Part shown: one piece after another, positions 49,843 to 58,987 of the stretch
Numbering within the stretch: the first letter of the stretch is position 1
Layout of the letters: each line of letters opens with the position of its first letter
DNA from: Corynebacterium casei LMG S-19264
GTDB taxonomy: Bacteria > Actinomycetota > Actinomycetes > Mycobacteriales > Mycobacteriaceae
Length of the DNA stretch: 64,000 bases
Direction of reading: 5' to 3'
Assembly (NCBI RefSeq): GCF_000550785.1
Contig: NZ_CP004350.1
Span: forward strand, 538,009-602,008
Translations under genes and position numbers: made by a program
Notes under the pieces: model-generated
The model's database searches: none
What the model saw: only the letters and a program-made list of their open reading frames with translations
What the model was told of the DNA's origin: nothing

Positions 49843-51244
49843 GAGGGTTAAGTAAAGAAAAGTGTGTCTGTCGGTGTGTTGCCGGCGGACATTGTGTTAT
49901 CTACCTAGCCATCCTTTCTGTATTCCCATAGAGTGCTGGTAGGTGGTATCGATTGCGGTGTCGTATCCGCTTGGGCCACCGATTTCTGGTGGTGTGGGTG
50001 ATTCCGCTTCGAGTAAGGCGTTGACTTTGGCGAGTGCGTCTTTACCCCAGCGTTGCTGCCTGGCGGTCTTTACGGGCTCGGCAGGCAGCTGCGTTTTTGA
50101 TGCGAGCCACCAATCGATGGCGGTGCGTTGGTGTTCTTTGCTCATTCCGCGGTGGTTTCTGGCGAGGAGTTTGAGCGGTGAGTTGATGCCACCTTCAAGG
50201 CTGTTGGTGGTGGATTTTGGTGTTCCAATGAATCCTTCGGGTGGTTCTATCCAGGTAAATAGCCATTTTTTGCTGTTGAGGTTGTTTAGCGAATTCATGG
50301 CTGTGCGGTCTCGTTTGTGTGTCCAGTCCCAGGTTTTCCCGCTGGGGTGTTGACCGCGTTTATAAAAGGTTTTCTTAGCGAGTGTGGGTTTGTAAAACTC
50401 GTGGGTAGCCAGCAGGTTTGTAGTCCATTGGTAGGCGTCGTCGGGGGTTTCTACTTTGGTCAGCGACAGGGCTAGTGCGTAGATGGCTTTGCCTGCTTCT
50501 GTGCGTGGCCTGGAGGTGGTTTGGCGTCTGATATGGCGTTGAACGTGGACGGTGCAGCGTTGAATGTGGCTGGTGGGCCAGCATTTTTTGATTGCTGATA
50601 AGGCTCCGGTCCCGCCGTCGAGGGTGATGATCAGTGGGGGCTGTAGTTGGGAGATGAGTTTGATGTAGTTGGTGGTGGATTCTTTATCGCACCACAGCCA
50701 TGCGACGACGTGGTCGAGGCTTGCGGCGATGAGCAGGCACTGTTTGTTGAGGTAGGTGCCGTCGATAAATAGCTGGTCATAGACCCTATTGTGGTCGATT
50801 TCTACGTTAGGTTGTATCAGCCAGCACCATTTCATGCGTGCGTGCAGGGTTTGGCGGGTGGTGTTGTGTTCTTGTGCGAGGCTGTTGAGGGAACGACCCG
50901 TGGTGATCCAGGTGTAGAACAGTCGGAAGGTTGCGGCGTCTTTGCTGGCTTGTTGGCTGTTTCTTACTGAGGATCCGCGGCAGCCTTGTGTGCATCGCCA
51001 GCGTTGGGTGCCGGCTTGTGTGTATCCGTTTTTCTTCATTAGCCCTGTACAGATGGGGCATCTTGGTCTGTTTGTACTCACCGGAAAATCAAACCAGAAC
51101 CGGTTAGCACACTTTTCACGGGATCTCGGTATTGAACGCAAAAGGCCGGTTAATAGCTCTTGGAGACCTATTAACCGGCTAAAAACAGTTGTTGAGCTGG
51201 CAGAAGTAAGCTAATTCAGACACACTTTTCTTTACTTAGCCCTC
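49843..51244 (-). mobile_element. IS1249-like insertion sequence (IS256 superfamily)
   Basis: The ends are 28-bp inverted repeats with one mismatch: 49843-49870 against the complement of 51217-51244, beginning GAGGGTTAAG and GAGGGCTAAG. One transposase gene fills the element. If the true ends are the GGG/CCC at 49845 and 51242, the flanks CCGTTGGA and TCATTGGA share 6 of 8 bases, a possible decayed 8-bp target duplication. It lies between the L,D-transpeptidase terminator and the infA region. Confidence 0.93.
49897..51081 (-). CDS. IS1249-family transposase
   Basis: A 394-residue transposase from the GTG at 51081 (MSTNRPRCPICTGLMKKNG). That start resembles the IS1249 family; a longer TTG start at 51141 is open. 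The N-terminal zinc ribbon is CPIC and, further on, RWRCTQGCRG. A helix-turn-helix follows (SLNSLAQEHNTTRQTLHARM). DDE candidates are IDGTYLNKQ, ITLDGGTGALSAI and NSLEGGINSPLK. The frame is intact, so the element may be active. Confidence 0.9.
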   Translation of the reverse strand: MSTNRPRCPICTGLMKKNGYTQAGTQRWRCTQGCRGSSVRNSQQASKDAATFRLFYTWITTGRSLNSLAQEHNTTRQTLHARMKWCWLIQPNVEIDHNRVYDQLFIDGTYLNKQCLLIAASLDHVVAWLWCDKESTTNYIKLISQLQPPLIITLDGGTGALSAIKKCWPTSHIQRCTVHVQRHIRRQTTSRPRTEAGKAIYALALSLTKVETPDDAYQWTTNLLATHEFYKPTLAKKTFYKRGQHPSGKTWDWTHKRDRTAMNSLNNLNSKKWLFTWIEPPEGFIGTPKSTTNSLEGGINSPLKLLARNHRGMSKEHQRTAIDWWLASKTQLPAEPVKTARQQRWGKDALAKVNALLEAESPTPPEIGGPSGYDTAIDTTYQHSMGIQKGWLGR

Positions 51245-51396
51245 ATTGGATTTCTATTTGCTATTGATGCGTACTCCGCTATTGAAGAACCGTAACAACA
51301 AGAATGTTTCGATAGTTTGTTTGAGGTGTCCGCGCTGCTGTCAGGGATGGGTTCTAGCATGGCCTTGATGTTGACGTTCAGAAGCAAAGAGTCCAT

Positions 51397-51864
51397 GTGT
51401 TTGACAAGCAGTCTTTGAAAATTGCGGTTGATGTGGGTGGGGCAATGTTGATTCCATACGAAATTGATCAGATCTATGAAGAGGCCTGCGAAAGATCAAT
51501 GGTTTATCGGACTGAATTTCATGAACTGTTGGAAGTGAAATACGAAAATGAACTGGGTTGTCCGGTATCAGAAGTGATCGATGACGCCACTTTGAATTCC
51601 AAATCTGTGCAAATAGCCGACGACTTCGCCTACACCGAATATGTACGCCCGATGATCGATCGTGCTATTGGACACCACGAAAATGTGGTAGCAAATTCTG
51701 ATATAAGCACCATTGAAGTCCTGCAGTCACCCACTCTGTGGAAAGTTCATTGGGGGATCTTTCCAACCGACCTCGTGCGACGTGATGCTATCCGAAAACG
51801 CCGGCTGCAGAAGCGTTGGGCAGGAAAAGTTGGGGTTTGCCGACTTTGTGAACCGCTTGCGTAA
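51397..51864 (+). CDS. Orphan hypothetical protein between the IS and infA
   Basis: A 155-residue soluble protein from the GTG at 51397; upstream the frame closes at TAG 51355. It has MLIPYEIDQIYEEACERSMVY near the N-terminus, a central acidic part and a basic C-terminus (RRDAIRKRRLQKRWAGK, then VCRLCEPLA). No family was recognised and no ribosome-binding site is clear. It may be a remnant or a cargo gene left beside the IS1249-like element. Confidence 0.5.
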   Translation: MFDKQSLKIAVDVGGAMLIPYEIDQIYEEACERSMVYRTEFHELLEVKYENELGCPVSEVIDDATLNSKSVQIADDFAYTEYVRPMIDRAIGHHENVVANSDISTIEVLQSPTLWKVHWGIFPTDLVRRDAIRKRRLQKRWAGKVGVCRLCEPLA

Positions 51865-51928
51865 TTGAAGACGAGTTACGTGTTACGGCTGTGGGCGGGC
51901 TGACCAGCGGCAAGACGGGCAACGGCAT

Positions 51929-51957
51929 TTGGAAAACCGGCGTGTACCGCGTAAGCT
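51929..51957 (+). promoter_or_regulatory. infA promoter
   Basis: TTGGAA (51929-51934), a 17-nt spacer and TAAGCT (51952-51957) fit the consensus and predict a leader of about 105 nt before the infA ATG. No other gene is seen in 51865-52066. Confidence 0.65.
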
Positions 51958-52066
51958 ATGTCGATGGTGTATGCGCACACGTGATCGTGTGTTGGCTGCA
52001 TCAGGTAGTAGACATTTAAAAATGCAGGTAGCCGTAACAAAATTGGCTGCCAGAAAAGTAGAGGTT

Positions 52067-52285
52067 ATGGCTAAGGAAGGCGCAATTGAGGTAGAGGGTC
52101 GCATTGTCGAACCGCTTCCAAACGCAATGTTCCGTGTCGAGCTCGATAATGGGCATAAGGTTCTTGCTCACATTTCCGGCAAGATGCGTCAGCACTACAT
52201 CCGTATTCTCCCAGAGGACCGCGTTGTAGTGGAGTTGTCTCCTTATGACCTGACCCGCGGACGCATCGTCTACCGCTACAAGTAA
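52067..52285 (+). CDS. infA: Translation initiation factor IF-1
   Basis: The 72-residue S1-domain protein ([20 protein letters not shown] to [11 protein letters not shown]) binds the 30S A site during initiation. The ATG at 52067 is supported by family length and GAGG upstream. rpmJ, which often follows infA, is not found in the 184-nt gap before rpsM. Confidence 0.98.
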   Translation: MAKEGAIEVEGRIVEPLPNAMFRVELDNGHKVLAHISGKMRQHYIRILPEDRVVVELSPYDLTRGRIVYRYK

Positions 52286-52469
52286 AAACCGAAAGCCTCC
52301 TTAATCAGGGGTACTCGCAAGGTCGAGTGCTCTACTAATACCTCAGGCCACGGTGGCCAGAGCCTGCACCACAATGTTGCCCATAGACCCGGTCGGACCG
52401 GGCGAAGCGTGACATGGTGCGGGGCGGTTAAGGAGAAAACCACCGTAACAACCCGAAAGGACACGCCAC
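52286..52469 (+). promoter_or_regulatory. Leader region of rpsM
   Basis: The gap contains GGCCAC-G-GTGGCC (about 52347-52359) and CCCGGT-CGG-ACCGGG (about 52388-52402), two GC-rich hairpins shortly before the rpsM ribosome-binding site. No gene is seen. It may carry autoregulation by a ribosomal protein such as S4 (inference). Confidence 0.5.
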
Positions 52470-52838
52470 ATGGCACGTCTAGCTGGTGTTGATCTTCCAC
52501 GCAACAAGCGCATGGAGATCGCGCTCACTTACATTTACGGAATCGGCCCAAGCCGTTCCAAGGAGCTACTGGAAAAGACCGGTATTTCTCCTGACCTGCG
52601 CACCGACAACCTTGATGATGATCAGCTGTCGGCGCTTCGTGACGCTATTGAAGGCTCCTGGAAGGTAGAGGGTGACCTCCGCCGTCAGGTTCAGGCTGAC
52701 ATTCGTCGCAAGATTGAAATCGGTTGCTACCAGGGTCTGCGCCACCGTCGTGGCCTGCCAGTCCGTGGTCAGCGCACCAAGACCAATGCGCGTACGCGTA
52801 AGGGTCCTAAGAAGACGATCGCAGGAAAGAAGAAGTAA
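52470..52838 (+). CDS. rpsM: 30S ribosomal protein S13
   Basis: The 122-residue S13 ([26 protein letters not shown], then [23 protein letters not shown]) lies at the top of the 30S head. rpsK follows after 3 nt in the alpha operon. Confidence 0.98.
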   Translation: MARLAGVDLPRNKRMEIALTYIYGIGPSRSKELLEKTGISPDLRTDNLDDDQLSALRDAIEGSWKVEGDLRRQVQADIRRKIEIGCYQGLRHRRGLPVRGQRTKTNARTRKGPKKTIAGKKK

Positions 52839-52841
52839 TAA

Positions 52842-53246
52842 ATGGCTCAGAAGACTCGTTCCACGGCGCGCCGTTCCGGCCGTCGTGTAGTCAAGAAGAA
52901 CGTGGCCCAGGGCCACGCTTACATTAAGTCAAACTTCAACAACACCATCGTGTCCATCACGGACCCATCCGGTGCTGTTATCTCTTGGTCCTCCTCAGGT
53001 CAGGTTGGCTTCAAGGGATCCCGTAAGTCCACTCCATTCGCAGCGCAGATGGCAGCAGAGTCTGCAGCTCGCAAGGCAATGGAGCACGGCATGAAGAAGG
53101 TTGACGTATTCGTTAAGGGCCCAGGTTCGGGCCGCGAAACCGCAATCCGCTCACTACAGGCTGCCGGCTTGGAAGTTTCGTCTATCTCTGACGTAACCCC
53201 ACAGCCACACAATGGCTGCCGACCACCGAAGCGTCGCCACGTTTAA
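52842..53246 (+). CDS. rpsK: 30S ribosomal protein S11
   Basis: The 134-residue S11 ([21 protein letters not shown], ending in [16 protein letters not shown]) forms part of the mRNA exit region. It is cotranscribed with rpsM and rpsD. Confidence 0.98.
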   Translation: MAQKTRSTARRSGRRVVKKNVAQGHAYIKSNFNNTIVSITDPSGAVISWSSSGQVGFKGSRKSTPFAAQMAAESAARKAMEHGMKKVDVFVKGPGSGRETAIRSLQAAGLEVSSISDVTPQPHNGCRPPKRRHV

Positions 53247-53265
53247 GGGAAGGAAGAACTAAACT

Positions 53266-53871
53266 ATGGCTCGTTATACCGGCCCCGCTACTCGTGTATC
53301 CCGCCGTCTTCGCGTCGACTTGGTCGGTGGCGATATGGCTTTCGAACGCCGCCCATACCCACCGGGACAGGCTGGCCGAAACCGCATCAAGGAATCTGAG
53401 TACCTGCTGCAGCTCCAGGAGAAGCAGAAGGCAAAGTACACCTACGGTGTGCTGGAGCGTCAGTTCCGTCGCTACTACGTAGAGGCAAACCGTCAGACGG
53501 GTAAGACCGGCGACAACCTGGTTGTCCTGCTCGAAACCCGCCTTGACAATGTTGTCTACCGCGCAGGTCTGGCACGTACTCGTCGTCAGGCACGTCAGCT
53601 TGTTTCCCACGGTCACTTCACCGTGAACGGCAAGAAGACCAACGTTCCTTCTTACCGCGTTTCGCAATACGACATCATCGATATTCGCGAGCGTTCCCAG
53701 AAGATGGAATGGTTCGAAGAGGCTCAGGATCGTCTCGGCGAAGCTGTTGTTCCAGCTTGGCTGCAGGTTGTTCCTGAATCCCTGCGCATCCTCGTGCACC
53801 AGCTGCCCGAGCGCGCTCAGATCGACGTTCCGCTGCAGGAGCAGCTCATCGTCGAGCTTTACTCGAAGTAA
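53266..53871 (+). CDS. rpsD: 30S ribosomal protein S4
   Basis: The 201-residue S4 (MARYTGPATRVSRRLRVDLVGG) carries the S4 RNA-binding domain (NVVYRAGLARTRRQARQLVSHG). It lacks the N-terminal zinc cysteines. It is an assembly initiator and, in other bacteria, a repressor of the alpha operon. A 123-nt gap with a hairpin separates it from rpoA. Confidence 0.98.
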   Translation: MARYTGPATRVSRRLRVDLVGGDMAFERRPYPPGQAGRNRIKESEYLLQLQEKQKAKYTYGVLERQFRRYYVEANRQTGKTGDNLVVLLETRLDNVVYRAGLARTRRQARQLVSHGHFTVNGKKTNVPSYRVSQYDIIDIRERSQKMEWFEEAQDRLGEAVVPAWLQVVPESLRILVHQLPERAQIDVPLQEQLIVELYSK

Positions 53872-53877
53872 ACTGTT

Positions 53878-53913
53878 TAACCGTACGGTGCCATCAAAAG
53901 CACGGTGCGGTTA
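53878..53913 (+). other. Hairpin between rpsD and rpoA
   Basis: Bases 53878-53891 pair with 53900-53913 (TAACCG/CGGTTA at the base and GTGC/GCAC at the top, with one mismatch and one G-U) around an 8-nt loop. There is no T-run, so partial attenuation or RNA processing is more likely than full termination. Confidence 0.55.
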
Positions 53914-53994
53914 TCTCAGGAATCAATCGGATTCCTTCCATAATTTTCACCCTCTACCGGCGTCAAATAGCGGTCGTCGACAAGGAGAAGTTCC

Positions 53995-54999
53995 ATGCTT
54001 ATTTCACAGCGTCCACAGGTTACCGAGGAGTTCATCGACTCTTCCCGCTCCCGTTTCGTATTCGAACCACTGGAGCCAGGTTTCGGCTACACCATCGGTA
54101 ACTCCATGCGCCGTACCCTGCTGTCTTCCATCCCTGGTGCAGCAGTAACTTCCATCAAGATTGATGGTGTTCTCCATGAGTTCACCACCATCAACGGTGT
54201 GAAGGAAGACGTTTCCGAGATCATCTTGAATGTCAAGAACTTGGTACTGTCCTCTGACTCTGACGAGCCAGTTGTTATGTACCTGAGCAAGGAAGGCCCT
54301 GGCGCAGTAACCGCTGGCGACATTCAGCCGCCAGCTGGTGTGGAAATCCACAACCCAGAGATGACTATTGCAACTCTGAACGATACTGCGAAGTTGGACA
54401 TGGAATTCGTCGTTGAGCGTGGCCGTGGCTACGTTCCTGCAGCACCAACTTCTGGTGACATCGGACGTATTCCGGTTGACCAGATTTACTCCCCAGTGCT
54501 GAAGGTCTCTTACAAGGTTGAAGCTACTCGTGTTGAGCAGCGCACCGACTTTGACAAGCTGATCATCGACGTGGAAACCAAGAACTCTATTTCTGCACGC
54601 GACGCCCTGGCATCTGCTGGCGGCACCCTGGTCGAGCTCTTCGGCCTGGCTCGCGAGCTGAACACCGCTGCTGAAGGCATCGAGATCGGACCATCCCCAC
54701 AGGAGTCCGAGTACATCGCTGCTTACAGCATGCCAATTGAGGACTTGAACTTCTCCGTACGTTCGTACAACTGCCTGAAGCGTCAGGAAATCCACACCGT
54801 TGGTGAGCTCGCAGAGTGCACCGAATCGGACCTGCTGGATATCCGCAACTTCGGACAGAAGTCCATCAACGAGGTGAAGATTAAGCTGGCTAACCTGAAT
54901 CTGGCTCTCAAGGACACCCCTGAGGACTTCGATCCAACCCAGCTCGAAGGCTATGACGCCGAAACCGGTGACTTCAAGGATCCGGCTGAATCCGAGTAA
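53995..54999 (+). CDS. rpoA: DNA-directed RNA polymerase subunit alpha
   Basis: The 334-residue alpha subunit. The N-terminal domain ([22 protein letters not shown]) dimerises and recruits beta and beta'. The C-terminal domain ([25 protein letters not shown] and [13 protein letters not shown]) binds UP elements and activators. AAGGAG lies upstream of the ATG. Together with rpoB and rpoC this window encodes the whole core enzyme except omega. Confidence 0.98.
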   Translation: MLISQRPQVTEEFIDSSRSRFVFEPLEPGFGYTIGNSMRRTLLSSIPGAAVTSIKIDGVLHEFTTINGVKEDVSEIILNVKNLVLSSDSDEPVVMYLSKEGPGAVTAGDIQPPAGVEIHNPEMTIATLNDTAKLDMEFVVERGRGYVPAAPTSGDIGRIPVDQIYSPVLKVSYKVEATRVEQRTDFDKLIIDVETKNSISARDALASAGGTLVELFGLARELNTAAEGIEIGPSPQESEYIAAYSMPIEDLNFSVRSYNCLKRQEIHTVGELAECTESDLLDIRNFGQKSINEVKIKLANLNLALKDTPEDFDPTQLEGYDAETGDFKDPAESE

Positions 55000-55070
55000 A
55001 TAGCAATTGTGCTAGACCAAGGAAACCTTGGTCGCGCGCTCTACCTAATCCGCACACGAGGAGTACTTAA

Positions 55071-55601
55071 ATGCCTACCCCTAAGAAGGGTGCCCGTCTC
55101 GGCGGCTCCGCTAAGCAGCAGGCTCACCTGCTGAGCAACTTGGCAGCTAGCCTGTTCGAGCACGGCGCTATCAAGACCACCGATGCGAAGGCGAAGATGC
55201 TTCGTCCTTACGCAGAGAAGATCATCACCAAGGCTAAGGGTGGAACCCTGGCTGACCGTCGTTCCGTGCTGAAGCTCATCCCACACAAGGATGTTGTTGC
55301 ACACCTCTTCGACGAGTTGGCGCCACAGTTCGAAAACCGTGCAGGTGGCTACACCCGCACCGTTAAGCTGGACAACCGTGCCGGCGACAACGCTCCAATG
55401 TCCCAGATTTCCCTGGTTCTTGAGGAGACTGTTTCTGCAGAGGCATTCCGCGCTACCCGCGCAGCTGCTTCCAAGAAGGCTGAAGAAGAAGCTGTTGAAG
55501 AGACCTCTGTAGAGGAAACCACTGCTGAGGAAACCCCAGCAGAGGAGACCGCTACCGAGGAAGCTCCAGCAGCAGAAGAGGCTAAGGAAGAAGAGAAGTA
55601 A
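55071..55601 (+). CDS. rplQ: 50S ribosomal protein L17 with an acidic tail
   Basis: The conserved L17 part is residues 1-120 ([20 protein letters not shown] to SQISLVLEE). About 55 further residues form an acidic tail made of repeated EET/AEE units ([17 protein letters not shown] and onward). Acidic C-terminal extensions of L17 occur in actinobacteria. It ends the alpha operon with a strong terminator. Confidence 0.97.
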   Translation: MPTPKKGARLGGSAKQQAHLLSNLAASLFEHGAIKTTDAKAKMLRPYAEKIITKAKGGTLADRRSVLKLIPHKDVVAHLFDELAPQFENRAGGYTRTVKLDNRAGDNAPMSQISLVLEETVSAEAFRATRAAASKKAEEEAVEETSVEETTAEETPAEETATEEAPAAEEAKEEEK

Positions 55602-55626
55602 TTCTCTTTATCTCCTAGTAGCCCTC

Positions 55627-55662
55627 AAGGGCCCTGTACCACTTAGGTACAGGGCCCTTTTC
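55627..55662 (+). terminator. Terminator of the alpha operon
   Basis: AAGGGCCCTGTACC (55627-55640) pairs perfectly with GGTACAGGGCCCTT (55646-55659), loop ACTTA, followed by TT. This is a strong terminator 25 nt after the rplQ stop. Confidence 0.95.
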
Positions 55663-55955
55663 CTATGCGCGTCAGTTGTCCGCCATTGCCATACAACCTC
55701 TCGTGAAACTCTACGAGTGGCGGTGCTGCCGCACATGACCGATGGCTTCGGTGCCCAGATCCCCCAGATGCCCGAGAGGAATGACTGAGTCGTGTGGCGA
55801 CCTACAGTTCACACTCTCGTTGGAGATGACCTAGCTATGGACCTAGCCATGCGCCTAAAGCTCTGCACCTACACGAGGGGCAGGAAGCAACGAGAGCTTT
55901 CAGGGGAGCCCTCTCACCTCAGGCACGGGCGGTGGGGTAGGAGGTGTTGAAATGC
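55663..55955. other. Gene-free 290-nt stretch with several hairpins
   Basis: No credible coding frame. It holds a CTCGT/ACGAG hairpin near 55702-55720, and a 12-bp tandem repeat (GACCTAGCTATG at 55828 and GACCTAGCCATG at 55840). A GAGAGCT/AGCCCTCTC stem lies near 55890. It lies between two opposed terminators, so a small RNA or a decayed gene is possible. Confidence 0.4.
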
Positions 55956-56001
55956 AAAAAGCTGAGGCCCACACCGTCTACTACGCGATGTGGGTCTCAG
56001 C
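55956..56001 (-). terminator. Terminator of the small secreted protein gene
   Basis: On the minus strand, 55989-56001 pairs with 55961-55973 (GCTGAG and CCCACA blocks with one G-U pair) and is followed by TTTTTG. This is a strong terminator for the leftward gene at 56090-56530. Confidence 0.9.
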
Positions 56002-56089
56002 CGACACATAAGGAGATATCCGAGGCAGCTCTTACAGCAAGCACCCTGACTTGCTGCTACTGTTCCCCTTCTGCTTCACAGTGCAGTAA

Positions 56090-56530
56090 TTAAGCCTGTG
56101 GCAGGTACTGCTGGATCTGTGGCAGGAATGCTGCGATGCCGCCAGCGATTGCTGCGAGGATGCCAGCGCCGAACAGGAACTGCTCGTTCTCTGAGGAGCC
56201 TTCGCCATCTTCGGTTTCATCGGTGGAGCTGGAGACGTCGGAGGACAGGCCTTCGGTGGAGCCCTCAGAGTTCTCGCCATCTTCAGAGGAGCCCACGTCG
56301 GAGGAGAGCTGGTCTGCAGATTTCTCAAGGTTGGAGGACAGTTCCTCGCTGGACTGCTCGGCCTCGGAGGAGACGTCGCCTTCGTCTTCAGTGTTCTCGC
56401 CCTCAGAAGACTGGGTGACGCTGTCTGCGGAACCCTCTCCCTGTGCGAATGCGGTTGGTGCGGTCATTGCGCCTGCACCCATGAGTGCGGTTGCGGATGC
56501 TACAGCGGCGAACTTCTTGAACTTCTTCAT
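56090..56530 (-). CDS. Small secreted Ser/Glu-rich protein with a C-terminal hydrophobic segment
   Basis: A 146-residue protein from the ATG at 56530 (MKKFKKFAAVASATALMGAG). Residues 1-29 are a signal peptide ending AFA. The middle is almost only Ser, Glu, Asp and Gly, with repeats such as LSSNLEKSADQLSSDVGSS and LSSDVSSS. A hydrophobic helix follows (about 117-135, LFGAGILAAIAGGIAAFLP), then QIQQYLPQA. The frame extends to 56770 but that part is rejected. The function is unknown; a cell-envelope protein is likely. Confidence 0.78.
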   Translation of the reverse strand: MKKFKKFAAVASATALMGAGAMTAPTAFAQGEGSADSVTQSSEGENTEDEGDVSSEAEQSSEELSSNLEKSADQLSSDVGSSEDGENSEGSTEGLSSDVSSSTDETEDGEGSSENEQFLFGAGILAAIAGGIAAFLPQIQQYLPQA

Positions 56531-56765
56531 AATGGTTGTTCCTTCCAGCTTTTGCTTTAGAGAAAATCTCATGCACGCCCAGCCTCGCCCCGAGGTGGTG
56601 CGGTGAACGTGCTCGGGAACCATTATTGCAACAGCGCAGCGGTGCGTGTCCACCTGAATTTTCGGTGACAGGTCACAGTTGTTGGTAGTTATTTCCATTT
56701 CTGTGAGTGATGCCCTTGGGAAAGGTTTGGCTTCACAGGCTTTTCCAAGCGCCCTCATGTGGGGG

Positions 56766-56771
56766 TACAAT
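56766..56771 (+). promoter_or_regulatory. -10 box for a leaderless truA transcript
   Basis: TACAAT (56766-56771) ends 8 nt before the truA ATG at 56780, which predicts a leaderless mRNA. TTTCCA (56742-56747) is a possible -35 with an 18-nt spacer. There is no Shine-Dalgarno. Confidence 0.55.
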
Positions 56772-56779
56772 CGCGGGTT

Positions 56780-57640
56780 ATGACTGATTTACCGAAGCTT
56801 GTCCGGTTGCGTTTCGACCTCGCCTACGATGGCACTGATTTTCATGGGTGGGCTAGCCAAAAAGGCGGGTTGCGCACGGTACAAGGGGTGCTTGAGCAGT
56901 GCTTATCGATGATCCTGCGCCACCCCATTGAGCTGACCGTCGCGGGTCGAACCGATGCTGGGGTGCATTCGGCAGGTCAGGTCGCGCATGCGGATGTCCC
57001 TGTTGACAGCCTTAATCAGCGCAGTATTGATGGGGATCCGGCGAAGCTGGTTCGCCGTTTAGCAAAGCTTGTCGATGATGATATCCGCGTTTCTAACGTC
57101 TCTTTTGCCCCTGAGGGATTCGATGCGCGCTTTTCGGCGTTGCGCCGGCACTATGTCTATCGCATCACCACTGATCCGGCGGGTGCTTTGCCCACTCGAG
57201 TGCGCGATACTGCGGTGTGGACTAGGGCAGTGGATGTCGATTTGATGCAGGAAGCCGCCACCACATTGGTAGGGCTGCATGATTTTGCGGCCTTCTGTAA
57301 GGCCAAACCCAATGCCACCACTATTCGGGATTTGCAGGAGTTTTATTGGGTGGATGCATCCACTGCAACTGAGCCCAACTTGTATGAAGCCCATGTCACC
57401 GCCGATGCTTTTTGCTGGTCAATGGTGCGCTCGCTCGTCGGTTGCTGCCTAGCTGTTGGCGAAGGGCGCCGCGATATCAACTTCGTGGAGGCAATGCTGG
57501 CTGAGTCAGAGCGTTCTTCTTCTATCCCCGTTGCCGCGGCGAAAGGCTTGTCCTTGGTTGGTGTGGACTACCCCGCGGACGAGGATTTAGCAGCGCGAAC
57601 ACTGGTCACACGGGATAAAAGGAGTGCTAACATTATTTAG
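56780..57640 (+). CDS. truA: tRNA pseudouridine(38-40) synthase TruA
   Basis: The 286-residue enzyme modifies the anticodon arm of many tRNAs. [19 protein letters not shown] contains the catalytic Asp. [16 protein letters not shown] and [20 protein letters not shown] are also typical. The ATG at 56780 ([23 protein letters not shown]) is chosen because family homology begins there and a -10 box sits just upstream. The gene commonly follows rplQ in actinobacteria. Confidence 0.96.
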   Translation: MTDLPKLVRLRFDLAYDGTDFHGWASQKGGLRTVQGVLEQCLSMILRHPIELTVAGRTDAGVHSAGQVAHADVPVDSLNQRSIDGDPAKLVRRLAKLVDDDIRVSNVSFAPEGFDARFSALRRHYVYRITTDPAGALPTRVRDTAVWTRAVDVDLMQEAATTLVGLHDFAAFCKAKPNATTIRDLQEFYWVDASTATEPNLYEAHVTADAFCWSMVRSLVGCCLAVGEGRRDINFVEAMLAESERSSSIPVAAAKGLSLVGVDYPADEDLAARTLVTRDKRSANII

Positions 57641-57697
57641 GTTGCGTGTTTGCACGCACTTAAATATTCGGGGGAGTGTTTCGGGGAGTGTTTGACT

Positions 57698-58987
57698 GTG
57701 TCTAAATTGGCACCGACTACTAAGGCGCAAGTCTCAGGGCATAAGTTTTTAGTTCGTCGAATGCAACATGCGCTGGTCTTAGGTGACATCAGCATGATTC
57801 ATGATCCATTAGCGAGTCGGCGCCGCGCGCTGATTTTCGGGGCCATCGCGGTGGTGCTCATTGCGTTGGGCTCGGGACTGTTGGCGTGGCTGCGTCCGGA
57901 CCCGAATCCCGGTGATGCGCAATTGCTGCGCTCTGAACAGTCGCAACTGTATGTCCGCGTGGAAGAAACACTGCATCCGGTGGCGAATCTGGCGTCTGCC
58001 CGGCTGATTCTGGGGGAAGCCGCTGAACCAGCAAGCATCGGCAGTTCAGCACTAGAAGACGCAGCGCTGGGAACGCCGATCGGTATTGCAGATGCACCGA
58101 TTGAGCTGGCAGCACCCCCAGAGATAGACCCATTGGCACCGCGCCCAGACAATACGTGGGCTGCGTGCCTGGCTCCACCCGGGCACGATGAGCCACCTTT
58201 TGTCACCAGTGCCACGCGCGACGGTGACGGGGTAGAGCATGAATTGGTGGTCAGCGTCGGCCATGAATTACAAGAACTGCCCGAACCAGCCGCAGCATAT
58301 CTGAGACATCAAGACCGAGATTGGCTGGTTACTAGCGAAGGCCGTGCGCTGTTGCCTGCCGCTAATAGTGATGATGGGCGGATAATCCGCCGCGCGCTTA
58401 ACCTATCGGAACCAGTCGAAGTACCGGCGGAATTCCTCAACGCATTTGCCGAAAACCCGCCGATTCGCCTGCCCGAGGTAGAACTGCTGCACGCAGATAA
58501 CCAAACCTGGGCGCAGGTCGACGGCGGAATAGTAGCGCTCACAGAAACTCAGGCGAGGGTGTTGGCGGATGCTTCAGCACCACTTCGCACCGTATCCACC
58601 CAAGAACTTGCCGGGCTTGCCGATATCACCGACCCGGCCATTGATGTTCTTCCCGCTACGGTTCCGAGCATCGTTGATGGAGATTCCTGGTTGTGCGCCA
58701 ATACTGAGGGCGCTGCGGTGGAACTTACTCCGGTGGATTCTTTGGTCGAGCTTCCCGGGGAAAGTTCCGCGAGCTATTTCACCGGGCTTAGCGGCGGTGC
58801 GGTCGCGGTAGATACCGGCTCAGGGGTGCACGTTATTGAGTCCACCGGCCGCCGTCATGAGCTTCCCGATGTCGCCCTGGTTGATGCTTTGGGCGTCGAC
58901 GTGCAGGAAGCGGCGTGGCCGATCGTGAGATTGCTGCCTGAGGCGACCGCTCTGACGCGGGAGAACGCCTTGGCCGCAAGCTACTAA
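57698..58987 (+). CDS. eccB: Type VII secretion protein EccB
   Basis: A 429-residue protein with GTG at 57698 (MSKLAPTTKAQVSGHKFLVRRMQHAL) and GGGGAG 9 nt upstream. The N-terminal cytoplasmic part is followed by one membrane helix (about residues 42-65) and a large periplasmic repeat domain with two Cys, as in EccB of ESX systems. It is part of the membrane core complex with EccC and EccD. Its last 155 nt overlap the 3' end of mycP on the other strand. Confidence 0.92.
   Translation: MSKLAPTTKAQVSGHKFLVRRMQHALVLGDISMIHDPLASRRRALIFGAIAVVLIALGSGLLAWLRPDPNPGDAQLLRSEQSQLYVRVEETLHPVANLASARLILGEAAEPASIGSSALEDAALGTPIGIADAPIELAAPPEIDPLAPRPDNTWAACLAPPGHDEPPFVTSATRDGDGVEHELVVSVGHELQELPEPAAAYLRHQDRDWLVTSEGRALLPAANSDDGRIIRRALNLSEPVEVPAEFLNAFAENPPIRLPEVELLHADNQTWAQVDGGIVALTETQARVLADASAPLRTVSTQELAGLADITDPAIDVLPATVPSIVDGDSWLCANTEGAAVELTPVDSLVELPGESSASYFTGLSGGAVAVDTGSGVHVIESTGRRHELPDVALVDALGVDVQEAAWPIVRLLPEATALTRENALAASY

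Noticed and set aside
52286..52469. A hidden rpmJ gene between infA and rpsM
   Set aside because: No frame resembling the 37- to 40-residue L36 protein with its Cys/His pattern was found; the gap holds hairpins only.
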